Assembly (NCBI RefSeq): GCF_021404545.1
Contig: NZ_JAAWWD010000060.1
Coordinates: forward strand, 1-64,000
Direction of reading: 5' to 3'
Length of the DNA stretch: 64,000 nt
Source: Aestuariivita sp.
GTDB lineage: Bacteria; Pseudomonadota; Alphaproteobacteria; Rhodobacterales; Rhodobacteraceae
Positions 18,244-28,023 of this stretch are shown piece after piece. The notes beneath the pieces were generated by a model that did not search any database, was not told the DNA's origin, and saw only the letters and a program-made list of their open reading frames with translations. Position 1 is the stretch's first letter; every line of letters starts with the position of its first letter. The translations under genes and the position numbers were made by a program.

Positions 18244-18807
18244 ATGGAAGGCTTTACCATCATCGACGGCATCGTGGCCGTGATTATCGTGCTTTCGGCG
18301 CTGCTGGCCTATTCCCGGGGTCTGGTGCGCGAAACGCTGGCTATAGCCGGATGGATCGTCGCGGCGATTCTGGGGTTCATCTTTGCCCCGCAAGTCGAGC
18401 CGCTGGTCAAGGAAATCCCTGTCGTGGGAGAGTTCATCGCCGACAGTTGCGAGCTTGGCGTGATCGCCGCCTTTGCCGCGGTCTTTGCCGTGGCGCTGAT
18501 CGTGGTCAGCTTTTTCACGCCGCTTTTTTCCTCGCTCGTGCAACGCAGCGTGCTGGGCGGGCTCGATCAGGGGTTGGGCTTTCTTTTCGGGGTGGCACGC
18601 GGCGTGCTTTTGATCGCAATCGCCTTTTTCGTCTATGACGTCGTGATCACCGGGCAGACCTTCACCATGGTGGACGAAAGCCGCTCAGCGGTGGTGTTTG
18701 ACCAGTTCTCCTCACGTATCGAAGAGCAAAACCCCCAGGCCGCCCTGGGCTGGATCACCGCGCAATACGAGAACCTTGTCAGCAGTTGTGCCGCGCCTGC
18801 CCAGTGA
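18244..18807 (+). CDS. cvpA: CvpA family membrane protein
   Basis: A 187-aa inner-membrane protein with four hydrophobic helices, matching the CvpA family (needed for colicin V export in E. coli and linked to envelope stress). The N-terminal stretch TIIDGIVAVIIVLSALLAYSRG is diagnostic, followed by LVRETLAIAGWIVAA. GAGGGAC precedes the ATG. Its place before purF is the same as in many proteobacteria. Confidence 0.9.
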   Translation: MEGFTIIDGIVAVIIVLSALLAYSRGLVRETLAIAGWIVAAILGFIFAPQVEPLVKEIPVVGEFIADSCELGVIAAFAAVFAVALIVVSFFTPLFSSLVQRSVLGGLDQGLGFLFGVARGVLLIAIAFFVYDVVITGQTFTMVDESRSAVVFDQFSSRIEEQNPQAALGWITAQYENLVSSCAAPAQ

Positions 18808-18930
18808 GCCCTTGCATCGCTGCAACAGGCAGTCGGCACGACCCCTTGAAATGCGATCCTTTCGTGACATGTATGGCGTGACCTTTTAAGGAAAGGTTGC
18901 GTCCCCTTTTCCCGGATCCGGAGCTGCCCC

Positions 18931-20445
18931 TTGTCCGACCAGATCGTCGCAGACGACCCGTTGCCGCCCTCCAGCCCGTTCGATGTAGATGCGTTTTATC
19001 CTGACGCTGCGGATGAGGATAAGCTCAAGGAGGAATGCGGCATTTTCGGCGTGATCGGCGTCAAGGATGCGGCAAGTTTCGTGGCTCTTGGCCTGCACGC
19101 CCTGCAACATCGCGGTCAGGAGGCGGGTGGCATTGTCACCCACCACCCCGAGCACGGTTTCAACCAGACGCGGCGTTTTGGCTATGTGCGCGACAATTTC
19201 ACCAGCGCATCGGTGATGGAGACGCTGCCCGGGCCCCTGGCCATCGGGCATGTGCGCTATTCCACCGCTGGAAGCAAAGGGCCCACAGCGATTCGCGACG
19301 TGCAGCCGTTTTTTGGTGAGTTTTCCATGGGCGGTGCCGCGATTGCCCATAACGGCAACATCACCAATGCCAATGCGCTACGCCGTGAGCTGATCGAGCG
19401 CGGCTCGATCTTTCAATCCTCGTCAGACAGCGAATGCATCATCCATCTGATGGCCCGGTCGCTGCAACGCAACATCCCCGAACGGATGGAAGATGCGCTG
19501 CGCCGGGTCGAGGGCGCCTTTTCCGTGGTCGCCATGACCCGCACCAAGCTGATTGGCGTGCGCGATCCCTTGGGTGTGCGCCCGCTGGTTCTGGGCCAGG
19601 TCGGCGATGGCTGGGCGCTGAGTTCCGAGACCTGCGCGCTCGACATCATCGGTGCCGATTTCGTGCGCGAGATCAAGCCCGGCGAAATGGTGGTGATCAC
19701 CGAAAAAGGCGTGGAGAGCCATTTCCCCTTCCGCCCCGCGCCGCCGCGCTTTTGCATCTTTGAGCATGTGTATTTCTCGCGCCCTGATTCGATCATCGGC
19801 GGACGGTCGGTCTATGAAACGCGCGAGGCCATCGGGATGGAACTGGCCAAGGAGTCCCCGGTCGACGCAGACCTCGTCTGCCCTGTTCCCGACAGCGGCA
19901 CGCCTGCGGCCATCGGCTATGCCCGGCAATCGGGCATTCCGTACGGCATGGGCATCATCCGCAACCAATATGTGGGACGCACCTTTATCGAGCCGACCGA
20001 GCAGATCCGAAACATGGGTGTGCGGCTCAAGCTGAATGTCAACCGTGCGCTGATCAGCGGCAAACGGGTCATCCTGGTGGACGATTCGGTGGTGCGTGGC
20101 ACCACCAGCCGCAAGATCAAGGAAATGATCCTGGATGCCGGCGCGGCCGAGGTCCATTTCCGCATTGCCTCCCCTCCGACGGCCTGGCCGTGCTTTTATG
20201 GGGTCGACACGCCGCAGCGCGAGAAACTCCTTGCCGCCACCATGTCCGAGGATGAGATGTGCGCGCATCTGGCGGTCGACAGTCTGAAATTCATCTCGCT
20301 CGATGGGCTCTACCGTGCCGTAGGCGAGGCCAAAGGCCGCGACAACAGCTGCCCGCAATATTGCGATGCGTGTTTTTCCGGCGAATACCCGGTTGAGCCT
20401 GCCGACATGATCGCCCAAGGCTTCGAGCTGAAAGCGGCGGAGTAA
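18931..20445 (+). CDS. purF: Amidophosphoribosyltransferase
   Basis: A 504-aa enzyme for the first committed purine step, transferring ammonia from glutamine to PRPP. The glutaminase nucleophile is Cys36 in KEECGIFGV, so a propeptide of about 35 residues is expected to be removed. The PRPP loop VILVDDSVVRGTT lies near residue 377. The start codon appears to be TTG, with GGAG seven bases upstream. The C-terminal Cys-rich segment (CPQYCDACF) may be a cluster ligand. A 123-bp gap separates it from cvpA. Confidence 0.95.
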   Translation: MSDQIVADDPLPPSSPFDVDAFYPDAADEDKLKEECGIFGVIGVKDAASFVALGLHALQHRGQEAGGIVTHHPEHGFNQTRRFGYVRDNFTSASVMETLPGPLAIGHVRYSTAGSKGPTAIRDVQPFFGEFSMGGAAIAHNGNITNANALRRELIERGSIFQSSSDSECIIHLMARSLQRNIPERMEDALRRVEGAFSVVAMTRTKLIGVRDPLGVRPLVLGQVGDGWALSSETCALDIIGADFVREIKPGEMVVITEKGVESHFPFRPAPPRFCIFEHVYFSRPDSIIGGRSVYETREAIGMELAKESPVDADLVCPVPDSGTPAAIGYARQSGIPYGMGIIRNQYVGRTFIEPTEQIRNMGVRLKLNVNRALISGKRVILVDDSVVRGTTSRKIKEMILDAGAAEVHFRIASPPTAWPCFYGVDTPQREKLLAATMSEDEMCAHLAVDSLKFISLDGLYRAVGEAKGRDNSCPQYCDACFSGEYPVEPADMIAQGFELKAAE

Positions 20446-20658
20446 CCCTCCGCTCCCGGCTCGGGGTCCGCCCGGTTTCAAGAGGATCGTCACGCATACC
20501 CGCTTTGCGTGGCGACGCTTTGCCGATGGCAGGCGCCCCTTTGCCGACACGCGACCGCCGCAATTCGGCCCCCTCTTTTCGCCGTCTCCTCCGCATGATA
20601 GCGCCCGGTGCTGCAACGCAGCAGGAAACGCGTCGACCAGACGCTGGAGACAGGCAGA

Positions 20659-20922
20659 ATGGCAGAACCAATCCCCGCGGCAGACGCTGCTCAGGATTTC
20701 GCGACCGAAGATGGGGTGCTGCCCTTGGGCCGGATGAGCCTGATCGGTACGATGGGCACCGACACGGTACGCCGTGCGCTGATCCGCCTGCCCAGTGGCC
20801 GGATCGAACGGGTGGGCGTTGGTGACACGCTGCGCGGACGCCGGATTGATGCGATTGAACCCGAACGCGTTTTGCTGAGCCGCAATGGACGTCAAAGCGT
20901 TCTGGAAATGCCCCATGGATGA
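20659..20922 (+). CDS. Small protein with GspC/PilP-like homology region
   Basis: An 87-aa protein. The segment SLIGTMGTDTVRRALIRLPSG, followed by GVGDTLRGRRIDAI and ERVLLSRNG, has the pattern of the beta-sheet HR domain of GspC or PilP (secretin-binding proteins of secretion and pilus systems). It lacks a membrane anchor and signal peptide. GGAGA lies 8 bases before ATG 20659; a longer in-frame start gives an unconvincing N-terminus. No secretion or pilus genes are nearby. It could be an orphan regulator or a relic domain. The 213 bases between purF and this gene show nothing recognisable. Confidence 0.6.
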   Translation: MAEPIPAADAAQDFATEDGVLPLGRMSLIGTMGTDTVRRALIRLPSGRIERVGVGDTLRGRRIDAIEPERVLLSRNGRQSVLEMPHG

Positions 20923-20973
20923 CCCGGCAAAGGGGGGCTTGACCCCACATCGCCCAAAGGCCAAACCGCAGCC

Positions 20974-21615
20974 ATGACCGAGAAACTTGCCCTGATCACC
21001 GGTGCCTCACGCGGGCTTGGCGCCGCTATGGCCGAAGCGTTGGCCCCGACCCATCATATCGTGGCCGTCGCGCGCACCGTCGGCGCGCTTGAAGAGCTCG
21101 ACGACAGGATCACCGCCAAGGGCGGCACGGCCACGCTGGCGCCGATGGACATCACCAATGCGGATGCGATGGCGACCCTCTGCCGAGGGATCTATGACCG
21201 GTGGGGCATGCTCGATCTTTGGGTCCATGCCGCGATCCATGCCGCACCTCTCAGCCCGGCCAATCATGTGGATGCCAAGGACTGGCAGAAATCGGTCGCA
21301 ATCAACGCCAACGCGACCTCGGTGCTGATCCCCTATATCGCGCCGCTCTTGGGCCGGACGGGACAGGCCGTGTTCTTTGCCGATCCCGACACGACGGGCG
21401 CGAAGTTCTTTGGCGCCTATGGGGCCACCAAGGCCGCGCAGATCGCCCTCGCCCGCAGTTGGGCGGCAGAGACTGAAAAGACCGGGCCCAGGGTGCAGAT
21501 CCTCAGCCCCCGGCCAATGCCGACGGCCACCCGCGCGCGGTTCCATCCCGGCGAGGATCGCAGCCGCCTTGCCGCACCCGGCGACGAGGCGCGGCGCCTG
21601 CTGTCGATGATCTGA
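20974..21615 (+). CDS. Short-chain dehydrogenase/reductase
   Basis: A 213-aa SDR oxidoreductase. The NAD(P)-binding motif TGASRGLG is at residues 9-16, and the active-site Tyr/Lys pair is YGATK near residue 149. It is somewhat short because the C-terminal substrate loop is reduced. It lies between the GspC-like gene and surE. Substrate unknown. Confidence 0.8.
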   Translation: MTEKLALITGASRGLGAAMAEALAPTHHIVAVARTVGALEELDDRITAKGGTATLAPMDITNADAMATLCRGIYDRWGMLDLWVHAAIHAAPLSPANHVDAKDWQKSVAINANATSVLIPYIAPLLGRTGQAVFFADPDTTGAKFFGAYGATKAAQIALARSWAAETEKTGPRVQILSPRPMPTATRARFHPGEDRSRLAAPGDEARRLLSMI

Positions 21616-21746
21616 ACGATCGGCCCGGGCACCCGCGCCGCGCCGTTGAAACATCAGGCTGGACCAACCCAACCGCTTTGCCGGTCTGGGCAATGCTTGC
21701 CCTGCCCTGCCCGCCCGTCTATCAAGTGCCAAACAAGGGGCAGATC

Positions 21747-22529
21747 ATGCGAATTTTGTTGACGAATGACGATGGGATCAACGCGCCCGGGCTTGCGGTT
21801 CTCGAAGACATCGCCGCCGAACTTGCAGGCCCCGATGGAGAGGTCTGGGTCGTCGCCCCTGCCTTTGAACAATCGGGCGTGGCCCATTGCATCAGCTATA
21901 CCCATCCGATGATGATCGCCCAAATGGGGCCGCGCCGTTGGGCCGCCGAAGGCTCTCCGGCCGATTGTGTTCTGGCCGCCATTCACGACGTGATGACCGA
22001 CGCGCGCCCCGATCTGATCCTATCGGGGGTGAACCGGGGCAATAACTCGGCCGAGAACGCGCTTTACTCCGGCACGCTGGGGGGCGCGATGGAAGGGGCG
22101 TTGCAGGGCTATCCCGCAATCGCATTGTCGCAGTTTTATGGACCTGCCGTCGCACAATTGCCCGATCCCTTTGGTGCGGCCCGTGCCCAAGGCGCCGAGG
22201 TCATCAGGCGGATCCTGAATGCGGAAATGCCCAAATCGGATGAGTATCGCCTGTTTTACAACGTCAATTTCCCGCCCGTCCCAGGCGATGAGGTCAAAGG
22301 CATCAAGGTGGCACCCCAGGGGTTCCGCCGCGACATGGGCTTTGGCGTTCAGCCGCACCTGTCGCCCGGCGGCAAGCGCTTTTTGTGGGTCACCGGCGCG
22401 CCGCAGCAACAGCCGACCCATCCCGGCACGGATGCGGCGGTGAACCTTCAGGGCTATGTCTCTGTCACACCGATGCGGGCGGATCTGACCGATCACAGTG
22501 CTCTGGACGCGCTGAAAGTCATCGAATGA
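21747..22529 (+). CDS. surE: 5'/3'-nucleotidase SurE
   Basis: A 260-aa metal-dependent nucleotidase. The metal site begins [10 protein letters not shown] with Asp8-Asp9, and SGVNRGNN and [10 protein letters not shown] follow. AGGGGCAG precedes ATG 21747; a longer open frame upstream is not conserved. surE, pcm and an nlpD-like gene occur in this order in many proteobacteria, where they belong to stationary-phase maintenance. Confidence 0.95.
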   Translation: MRILLTNDDGINAPGLAVLEDIAAELAGPDGEVWVVAPAFEQSGVAHCISYTHPMMIAQMGPRRWAAEGSPADCVLAAIHDVMTDARPDLILSGVNRGNNSAENALYSGTLGGAMEGALQGYPAIALSQFYGPAVAQLPDPFGAARAQGAEVIRRILNAEMPKSDEYRLFYNVNFPPVPGDEVKGIKVAPQGFRRDMGFGVQPHLSPGGKRFLWVTGAPQQQPTHPGTDAAVNLQGYVSVTPMRADLTDHSALDALKVIE

Positions 22530-22541
22530 GCAGGCTCTGAC

Positions 22542-23186
22542 ATGGGCCCGACGCCCGAAACCACGATGCAGTTTCTCTACGCTTTGCGGTCCAAGGGCGT
22601 GACCGATGCACGGGTGCTGAGCGCGATGGAAGAGATCGACCGAGGCCCTTTCGTGCGCGGTCTGTTTGCCGAACGCGCCTATGAGGACATGCCCCTGCCG
22701 ATCAATTGCGGCCAGACGATCTCGCAGCCTTCGGTGGTGGGGCTGATGACGCAAGCCTTGCAGATCAACCCGCGCGACAAGGTGCTGGAGGTGGGCACCG
22801 GCTCGGGCTATCAGGCGGCGATCCTGTCGAAGCTGGCGCGGCGCGTCTATACGGTGGACCGGCACCGCCGTCTGGTGCAGGAGGCGCGCGCGGTTTTCGC
22901 CGACCTCGATCTGACCAATGTCACGGCCGTCACCGGCGATGGATCCTTCGGGTTGCCCGAACAGGCCCCCTTCGACCGCATCCTCGTGACCGCCGCCGCC
23001 GAGGACCCGCCCGGCCCCCTATTGGCGCAGCTCAAGATCGGGGGTATCATGGTGGTGCCGGTGGGGCAGTCCGATGCGGTTCAAACCCTGATCCGGGTGC
23101 GCAAGACCGAAGACGGCCTTGAATATGACGAGCTGAGGCCGGTTCGCTTTGTTCCTCTGCTTGAGGGGCTGAGCCGCGACAGTTGA
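22542..23186 (+). CDS. pcm: Protein-L-isoaspartate O-methyltransferase
   Basis: A 214-aa SAM methyltransferase that repairs isoaspartyl residues in damaged proteins. The family segment [17 protein letters not shown] is near residues 49-65 and SAM motif [14 protein letters not shown] near 82-94. It begins 12 bases after surE. The partner NlpD-like gene follows 55 bases later. Confidence 0.94.
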   Translation: MGPTPETTMQFLYALRSKGVTDARVLSAMEEIDRGPFVRGLFAERAYEDMPLPINCGQTISQPSVVGLMTQALQINPRDKVLEVGTGSGYQAAILSKLARRVYTVDRHRRLVQEARAVFADLDLTNVTAVTGDGSFGLPEQAPFDRILVTAAAEDPPGPLLAQLKIGGIMVVPVGQSDAVQTLIRVRKTEDGLEYDELRPVRFVPLLEGLSRDS

Positions 23187-23241
23187 AAAGCTTTGATGCA
23201 AAATCCCCGGACAACATGGGGAGGTTTTTGAGGATATCGAG

Positions 23242-24393
23242 ATGCGTTTTGCGAAACGATCTGCTGCAGCGATGACGGCATGCCTGGCCTTGGCGGCCTG
23301 TAGTGAGCCGCTGGACTTCGACCTGCGGGGCAATCTGGGTGCGTTTTCGACCGCCGATGCGGCGCGCACGGCGACGGCCTCCCGGCCCGCGCCGGACGCG
23401 CGTGGCATCATTTCCTATCCCACCTATCAGGTTGCCGTGGCACGCCGGGGCGACACGGTCACGTCGCTTGCCCAACGCATCGGCAGCGATGCCGACGCAC
23501 TGGCCCGCTTTAACGGGGTCGACAAGGACGTGCCGCTGCGCGACGGCGAAATCCTGGCCCTGCCCAGCCGGGTAACCGAACCCGCACCGGGCACCCCCGG
23601 CTCGATCGATCTGACCACGCTGGCCGGGAACGCGATTGACGACGCACCCAGCACCCCGCGCGTGACCACAGCGGCTCTGGAACCGGCTCAGCCCAGCCAG
23701 GCGGACGCACAGGGCGAACCCATCCGCCACAAGGTGTCACGCGGCGAGACAGCCTATACCATCGCGCGGCTCTACCGCGTGCCGGTGCGCGCCCTGGGAG
23801 AATGGAACGGGCTCAGCTCGGACTTTGCGATCCGCGAGGGGCAGTACCTGTTGATCCCGGTCGCGAATGCGGAGCCGCCGCGCCGCACGGCCTCGGCCCA
23901 GCCGGTCACCGAACCCGGTCAGGGCTCCCCGACGCCGACCCCACCCAGTGCAACCACACCCCTGCCTGACGAGGATGTCGCCTCGGCCAGTTCGGTGCCG
24001 CCCGCACCCACCGTCGATGTGGGCACCCCGACACGGGCCAGCACGGCGCGTATGGCGATGCCGGTTCAGGGCAGCATCATCCGTGACTATGCCAAAGGCC
24101 GCAATGACGGCATCGATATTGCGGCCGATCCCGGCGCACCGGTGCGCGCCGCAGACGATGGCACGGTGGCCGCGATCACATCGGACGCCGATCAAGTCCC
24201 CATCGTCGTGGTCCGCCACGCGGACAACATCCTCACCGTCTATGCCAATGTGGACGGCATTTCGGTTGAGAAAGGCGATACTGTCACGCGCGGCCAGCAG
24301 ATTGCCAGGCTGCGCGGCGGAGACGACGCCTATGTGCATTTCGAGGTCCGTGAAGGCTTTGACAGCGTCGATCCCAACCCATACCTGAACTGA
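23242..24393 (+). CDS. nlpD: LysM/M23 lipoprotein, NlpD-like
   Basis: A 383-aa outer-membrane-type lipoprotein: a signal peptide with lipobox ALAAC, two LysM domains for peptidoglycan binding (about residues 56-110 and 158-212), a Pro/Thr-rich linker, and a C-terminal M23 (LytM) domain. The catalytic His of active M23 enzymes is absent (NDGIDIAAD where HxGxDxxA is expected, and VYANVDG where YAH is expected). It is therefore probably a non-enzymatic amidase activator like E. coli NlpD. Position after surE and pcm supports this. GAGGA lies before the ATG. Confidence 0.85.
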   Translation: MRFAKRSAAAMTACLALAACSEPLDFDLRGNLGAFSTADAARTATASRPAPDARGIISYPTYQVAVARRGDTVTSLAQRIGSDADALARFNGVDKDVPLRDGEILALPSRVTEPAPGTPGSIDLTTLAGNAIDDAPSTPRVTTAALEPAQPSQADAQGEPIRHKVSRGETAYTIARLYRVPVRALGEWNGLSSDFAIREGQYLLIPVANAEPPRRTASAQPVTEPGQGSPTPTPPSATTPLPDEDVASASSVPPAPTVDVGTPTRASTARMAMPVQGSIIRDYAKGRNDGIDIAADPGAPVRAADDGTVAAITSDADQVPIVVVRHADNILTVYANVDGISVEKGDTVTRGQQIARLRGGDDAYVHFEVREGFDSVDPNPYLN

Positions 24394-24452
24394 TCGTCTG
24401 AAGACGGCCCGCCGAAGCGGGGCAGATCCGCAACGCAACGCAAAGAGGCCCT

Positions 24453-24468
24453 CTTGCCAGGCGGCAAG
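24453..24468. terminator. Short hairpin between convergent genes
   Basis: CTTGCC-AGGC-GGCAAG is a perfect 6-bp stem with a 4-base loop in the 162-bp gap between the convergent nlpD-like and DUF815 genes. It has no T-run. A terminator is plausible by position only. Confidence 0.25.
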
Positions 24469-24555
24469 CGGGATCAGCCGCTAACGCCGCAACCCATTGC
24501 GCCGCGCCTGAAACGCAAAAGCAGCCAGGTCGTATGAGGTTATTGGCGGGGCGCC

Positions 24556-25398
24556 CTAGATCAGGGAAACCCCGTGACGCCCGGCCAGATCGACAAAGAA
24601 CTGCCAGGCGACCCGGCCCGACCGCGCGCCGCGCGTGGCCTGCCACTCGATCGCCTCGGCGCGCAGTCTGTCGGCGTCAACGGCCACATTGTGGGCCGCG
24701 CAATAGCCGTCGATCATCGCCAGATACTCATCCTGGCTACAGGGGTGGAAACCGAGCCAAAGCCCGAACCGATCCGAGAGCGATACCTTCTCCTCCACCG
24801 CCTCTGACGGGTTGATCGCCGAGGAACGCTCATTCTCGATCATATCGCGGGGCATCAAATGCCGACGGTTGGATGTGGCATAGAAGACGACATTCTCAGG
24901 CCGTCCCTCGATCCCGCCATCCAGCACGGCCTTGAGGCTTTTATAGTGCTGATCGTCGTGGGAAAATGATAGATCGTCACAAAACAACACAAAACGATAA
25001 GGCGCCCCGCGCAGAAGATTGAGCAGACGCCCCACAGATGGCAGGTCCTCGCGTTGCAGTTCCACCAGCTTGAGATCCGGATGATCGGTGTGAACTGCGG
25101 CATGGATCGCTTTGACCAGGCTTGATTTTCCCATGCCCCGCGCACCCCAGAGAAGTGCGTTGTTGGCCCCGAACCCCCTGGCAAAGCGCAGGGTGTTGTC
25201 CAGCAACGTATCGCGGGACCGGTCGACGCCCACCAACAGGGTCAGATCCACCCGGTTCACATCGACCACCGCTGCCAGCCGATCCGGCTCCACGTGCCAG
25301 ACAAATGCACCGGCCTGAGAGAAATCAGGGGCCTCCAGTGGCGCGGGAGACATCCGCTCCAGCGCCGCTGCAATGCGGTCCAACGCATCATCGCTCAC
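24556..25398 (-). CDS. DUF815 family P-loop ATPase
   Basis: A 280-aa AAA-like ATPase of the DUF815 family. Walker A GARGMGKS is near residue 86-93, and Walker B-like VLFCDDLSF near 136-144. The role of the family is not established. The start is GTG, overlapping the tatC stop (GTGA), so it is translated with the Tat operon. This placement suggests a connection with protein export or simply shared expression. Confidence 0.8.
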   Translation of the reverse strand: MSDDALDRIAAALERMSPAPLEAPDFSQAGAFVWHVEPDRLAAVVDVNRVDLTLLVGVDRSRDTLLDNTLRFARGFGANNALLWGARGMGKSSLVKAIHAAVHTDHPDLKLVELQREDLPSVGRLLNLLRGAPYRFVLFCDDLSFSHDDQHYKSLKAVLDGGIEGRPENVVFYATSNRRHLMPRDMIENERSSAINPSEAVEEKVSLSDRFGLWLGFHPCSQDEYLAMIDGYCAAHNVAVDADRLRAEAIEWQATRGARSGRVAWQFFVDLAGRHGVSLI

Positions 25399-26288
25399 GA
25401 TTTGCGGTCCTCGCCCATATCGGCCATGTCATCTGCGGCCTCGGGGTCTTCGTCCTCGTCATCGTCAAACCACAGGCCTTGGGCGCGCAGCTCTTTTTCA
25501 CGCTTGCGCTCCACCCGGCGCACCAATTGGATCGAGATCTCGTAAAGCCCATAAACCACGACAAAGAGGATGGCCTGGGTGATCACATCCGGCGGCGTGA
25601 CAAGCGCGGCCAGCACCAGAATGCCCACCACCGCGTATTTGCGCACATCACCCAAGCCCTGGGCGCTGACCAGGCCCGCCTTGCCCATCAATGTCAGCAA
25701 AACCGGCAGTTGGAAACACATGCCAAAGGCAACGATGAATTTGATCGTCAGGTTCAGATATTCCTGAGCCGACCCCTGGAACACCACCGATAAAGGCGCT
25801 GTCTGCCCCTCGGGAACGGCCTCACCTTCGGCGCCAAACTGCTGAAATCCCAAGAAGAAATCATAGGCCAAGGGCGTCACGATATAGAATGCGAAGGACG
25901 CGCCCAGAAAGAACATGAATGGGGAGGCGACCAGAAACGGCAGGAACGCCCCTTTTTCCTGCTTGTAAAGACCCGGCGCCACGAACCGCCAGAGCTGATG
26001 CGCGATAAACGGAAAGCCCAGGATGAACCCGCCCAGAAGCGACACCTTGATGGCGACAAAGAACCCTTCCTGCGGGCTGATAAAGATCAGGTCGCAGTCC
26101 TGCCCCCGATCGGCCAGCACCTGACACAAGGGCGCCGTGAGAAAGTTGAAGATCGGCGTGGCCACCGTAAAACACACGATCATGCCGGCCAGAAAATAAA
26201 GAACACAGCGAATGAGCCGCGTGCGCAGCTCGGTCAGATGCTCGATCAGCGGGGCGGCCGAGTCGTCGATGTCTTCGGTCTGGCTCAT
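25395..26288 (-). CDS. tatC: Sec-independent protein translocase TatC
   Basis: A 297-aa six-helix inner-membrane protein and the signal-peptide receptor of the Tat pathway for folded proteins. The N-terminal [13 protein letters not shown] and the periplasmic-loop segments [15 protein letters not shown] and [17 protein letters not shown] are diagnostic. An acidic C-terminal tail is present. It overlaps tatB by ATGA. Confidence 0.97.
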   Translation of the reverse strand: MSQTEDIDDSAAPLIEHLTELRTRLIRCVLYFLAGMIVCFTVATPIFNFLTAPLCQVLADRGQDCDLIFISPQEGFFVAIKVSLLGGFILGFPFIAHQLWRFVAPGLYKQEKGAFLPFLVASPFMFFLGASFAFYIVTPLAYDFFLGFQQFGAEGEAVPEGQTAPLSVVFQGSAQEYLNLTIKFIVAFGMCFQLPVLLTLMGKAGLVSAQGLGDVRKYAVVGILVLAALVTPPDVITQAILFVVVYGLYEISIQLVRRVERKREKELRAQGLWFDDDEDEDPEAADDMADMGEDRKS

Positions 26289-26761
26289 GTCTTGGTCTCG
26301 GAGCTTTCAGGGCTTGGGGGCGTCAGCTGCGCCTCGTACTCTTCGGCCTTGGCCAGCGCGTCAGCGGCTTCCTTGGCCTTGCGCTCGGCTGCGGCGCGGG
26401 CGGTCGCTGCCTGAATTTTCCGCGCGTTTTCAGCACGCTCCGCGGCCAGCTTGCCCGTCTCGGTCTCGGGATCGTATCTCGTGGGATCAAGGCCCTTGGT
26501 GATATCGCGTGTGGCCTCCTTGACGCTGTCCATCGCGCTGCCAACCGGGTTGGCCGCAGCCTTGAGGCCTTTGGCCACCTCATTGACGCCCGCCTCATCG
26601 GCGGCATCGTTCATCGCGCGCGAAAACTCCCGCGCCATGCCGCGCGCCTTGCCCACGAAGCGGCCGATATTGCGAAACAGCATCGGCAGGTCTTTGGGAC
26701 CCACGACGATCAGCGCGACAATGCCAATGACCAGAAGCTCGGTCCAGCCAAGGTCAAACAT
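26285..26761 (-). CDS. tatB: Sec-independent protein translocase TatB
   Basis: A 158-aa single-helix protein. The N-terminus [22 protein letters not shown] with the conserved Glu and Pro hinge is TatB-type, followed by an amphipathic helix and a long charged tail rich in Ala/Glu/Lys. It forms the receptor complex with TatC. It starts 3 bases after tatA and overlaps tatC. Confidence 0.95.
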   Translation of the reverse strand: MFDLGWTELLVIGIVALIVVGPKDLPMLFRNIGRFVGKARGMAREFSRAMNDAADEAGVNEVAKGLKAAANPVGSAMDSVKEATRDITKGLDPTRYDPETETGKLAAERAENARKIQAATARAAAERKAKEAADALAKAEEYEAQLTPPSPESSETKT

Positions 26762-26764
26762 GGA

Positions 26765-27013
26765 TCAGACCTTGTCCTTGTCCACGTCAGCCGTCGCTTT
26801 GCTCGGCGCATCGGCACCGGGTGTAACGTCTTTGGCTTCAACCGCGGCGGCCTGTTCCTCCATCTCATCGGTGCTGTCTTTGACGCCCTTCTTAAAGGCG
26901 GTGATGCCCTTGCCCACCTCTCCCATCAGGCTGGAGATTTTACCCCGCCCAAACAGAACGAGCACCACAACGGCAATCAGCAAAAGGCCAGGAAGGCCGA
27001 TATTGTTCAGCAT
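26765..27013 (-). CDS. tatA: Sec-independent protein translocase TatA
   Basis: An 82-aa pore-forming Tat component. The membrane helix ([17 protein letters not shown]) is followed by the [17 protein letters not shown] amphipathic region. ATG 27013 was chosen for its strong AGGAGA site and family length; the longer open frame is not conserved. It is the first gene of tatABC. Confidence 0.95.
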   Translation of the reverse strand: MLNNIGLPGLLLIAVVVLVLFGRGKISSLMGEVGKGITAFKKGVKDSTDEMEEQAAAVEAKDVTPGADAPSKATADVDKDKV

Positions 27014-27174
27014 GTCAGTCTCCTTGCAAGTCAGTGGCGGACCGGCAGTGCCGGATCGCGCATCAAGTCCTGCCCTGTCTAAGCGTGCCGCCCCCTGTCG
27101 GAAAAGGGCCAAGGCGCGGGAATTGCGGCGCAACACACAGAATAGGCCGGAGTTTTGGGCCTTGGCACACTCTC

Positions 27175-27192
27175 CTGACAGGTTTATGTCAG
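27175..27192. promoter_or_regulatory. Palindrome CTGACA-N6-TGTCAG upstream of WYL regulator
   Basis: A perfect 6-bp inverted repeat with a 6-base centre ends 37 bases before the start of the WYL-domain regulator and lies in the divergent gap with tatA. Position and symmetry fit an autoregulatory operator. No binding data are known to me for this exact sequence. Confidence 0.45.
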
Positions 27193-27229
27193 TTGTATGC
27201 CCCCTTTCGCCGCCCATGAGTGAGGCCAG

Positions 27230-27901
27230 ATGCGCCGGTCCGACCGCCTGCTTGAGATTCTGCAAATCCTGCGTGACGGAAACCGGCACCGCGCCGAAGA
27301 CATCGCGGCCCGCTTGGGCGTGTCGGTGCGAACGATCTACCGGGATATGGACACGCTTCAGGCCTCGGGCCTTTCCGTCGAAGGCGCGCGCGGACAGGGG
27401 TACAAGATCGGTGACACGATCAGCCTGCCGCCTCTCACCCTGACCGAGGCAGAGCTGGAAGCGCTGAACCTCGGGATCGCAATCGTGTCAGAAGCCGCTG
27501 ATCCCGCTCTCAAGACGGCCGCGCAGCACCTGGCGGAAAAGATTGATGCAGGTCTGTCGGTTGAAGCCGTAGCCGAGGCGGATGCCTGGAAATTCGCGAT
27601 TTACCCCTTTGCGGATGCGGCGCGCGGACTGTCTCATATGGCGCCGTTGCGGGCGGCCATTACGGGGCGGCAAAAGTTGAGGATCTGCTACCGGCGCCCC
27701 GATGGTACACGAAGCACGCGCCAGATCCGGCCATTGATGATGGAGTATTGGGGGCGTGGCTGGATCCTGACCGCCTGGTGCGAATGGCGGTCGGATTTCC
27801 GAATGTTCCGCCTGGACCTGATCGAAGAGGCGACGGCCCTGCCCGAGCTCTTTGTGGATGAGCCTGGCAGGACCCTATCCGATTTCCGAAGTCGCACCTG
27901 A
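27230..27901 (+). CDS. YafY-type HTH/WYL transcriptional regulator
   Basis: A 223-aa regulator. The N-terminal winged HTH (residues 1-55, with [24 protein letters not shown]) is DeoR/HTH_11-like. The C-terminal WYL-type domain (about 130-215) includes [21 protein letters not shown]. The family senses small ligands, often autoregulates, and controls a neighbouring enzyme gene, but no obvious target other than itself is next to it. It is divergent from tatA. Confidence 0.82.
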   Translation: MRRSDRLLEILQILRDGNRHRAEDIAARLGVSVRTIYRDMDTLQASGLSVEGARGQGYKIGDTISLPPLTLTEAELEALNLGIAIVSEAADPALKTAAQHLAEKIDAGLSVEAVAEADAWKFAIYPFADAARGLSHMAPLRAAITGRQKLRICYRRPDGTRSTRQIRPLMMEYWGRGWILTAWCEWRSDFRMFRLDLIEEATALPELFVDEPGRTLSDFRSRT

Positions 27902-28023
27902 TCCAATTGCGCGCCTGCGGCGCATGCGATGCTGGCACGTCGTGCCGCCGCCCCTATCCAAGGGTGCGTCTTTTCGCGCCCAAGCAGACCGAATGCCCCG
28001 AAAGCGTGACAGAAGGCAGGGCG

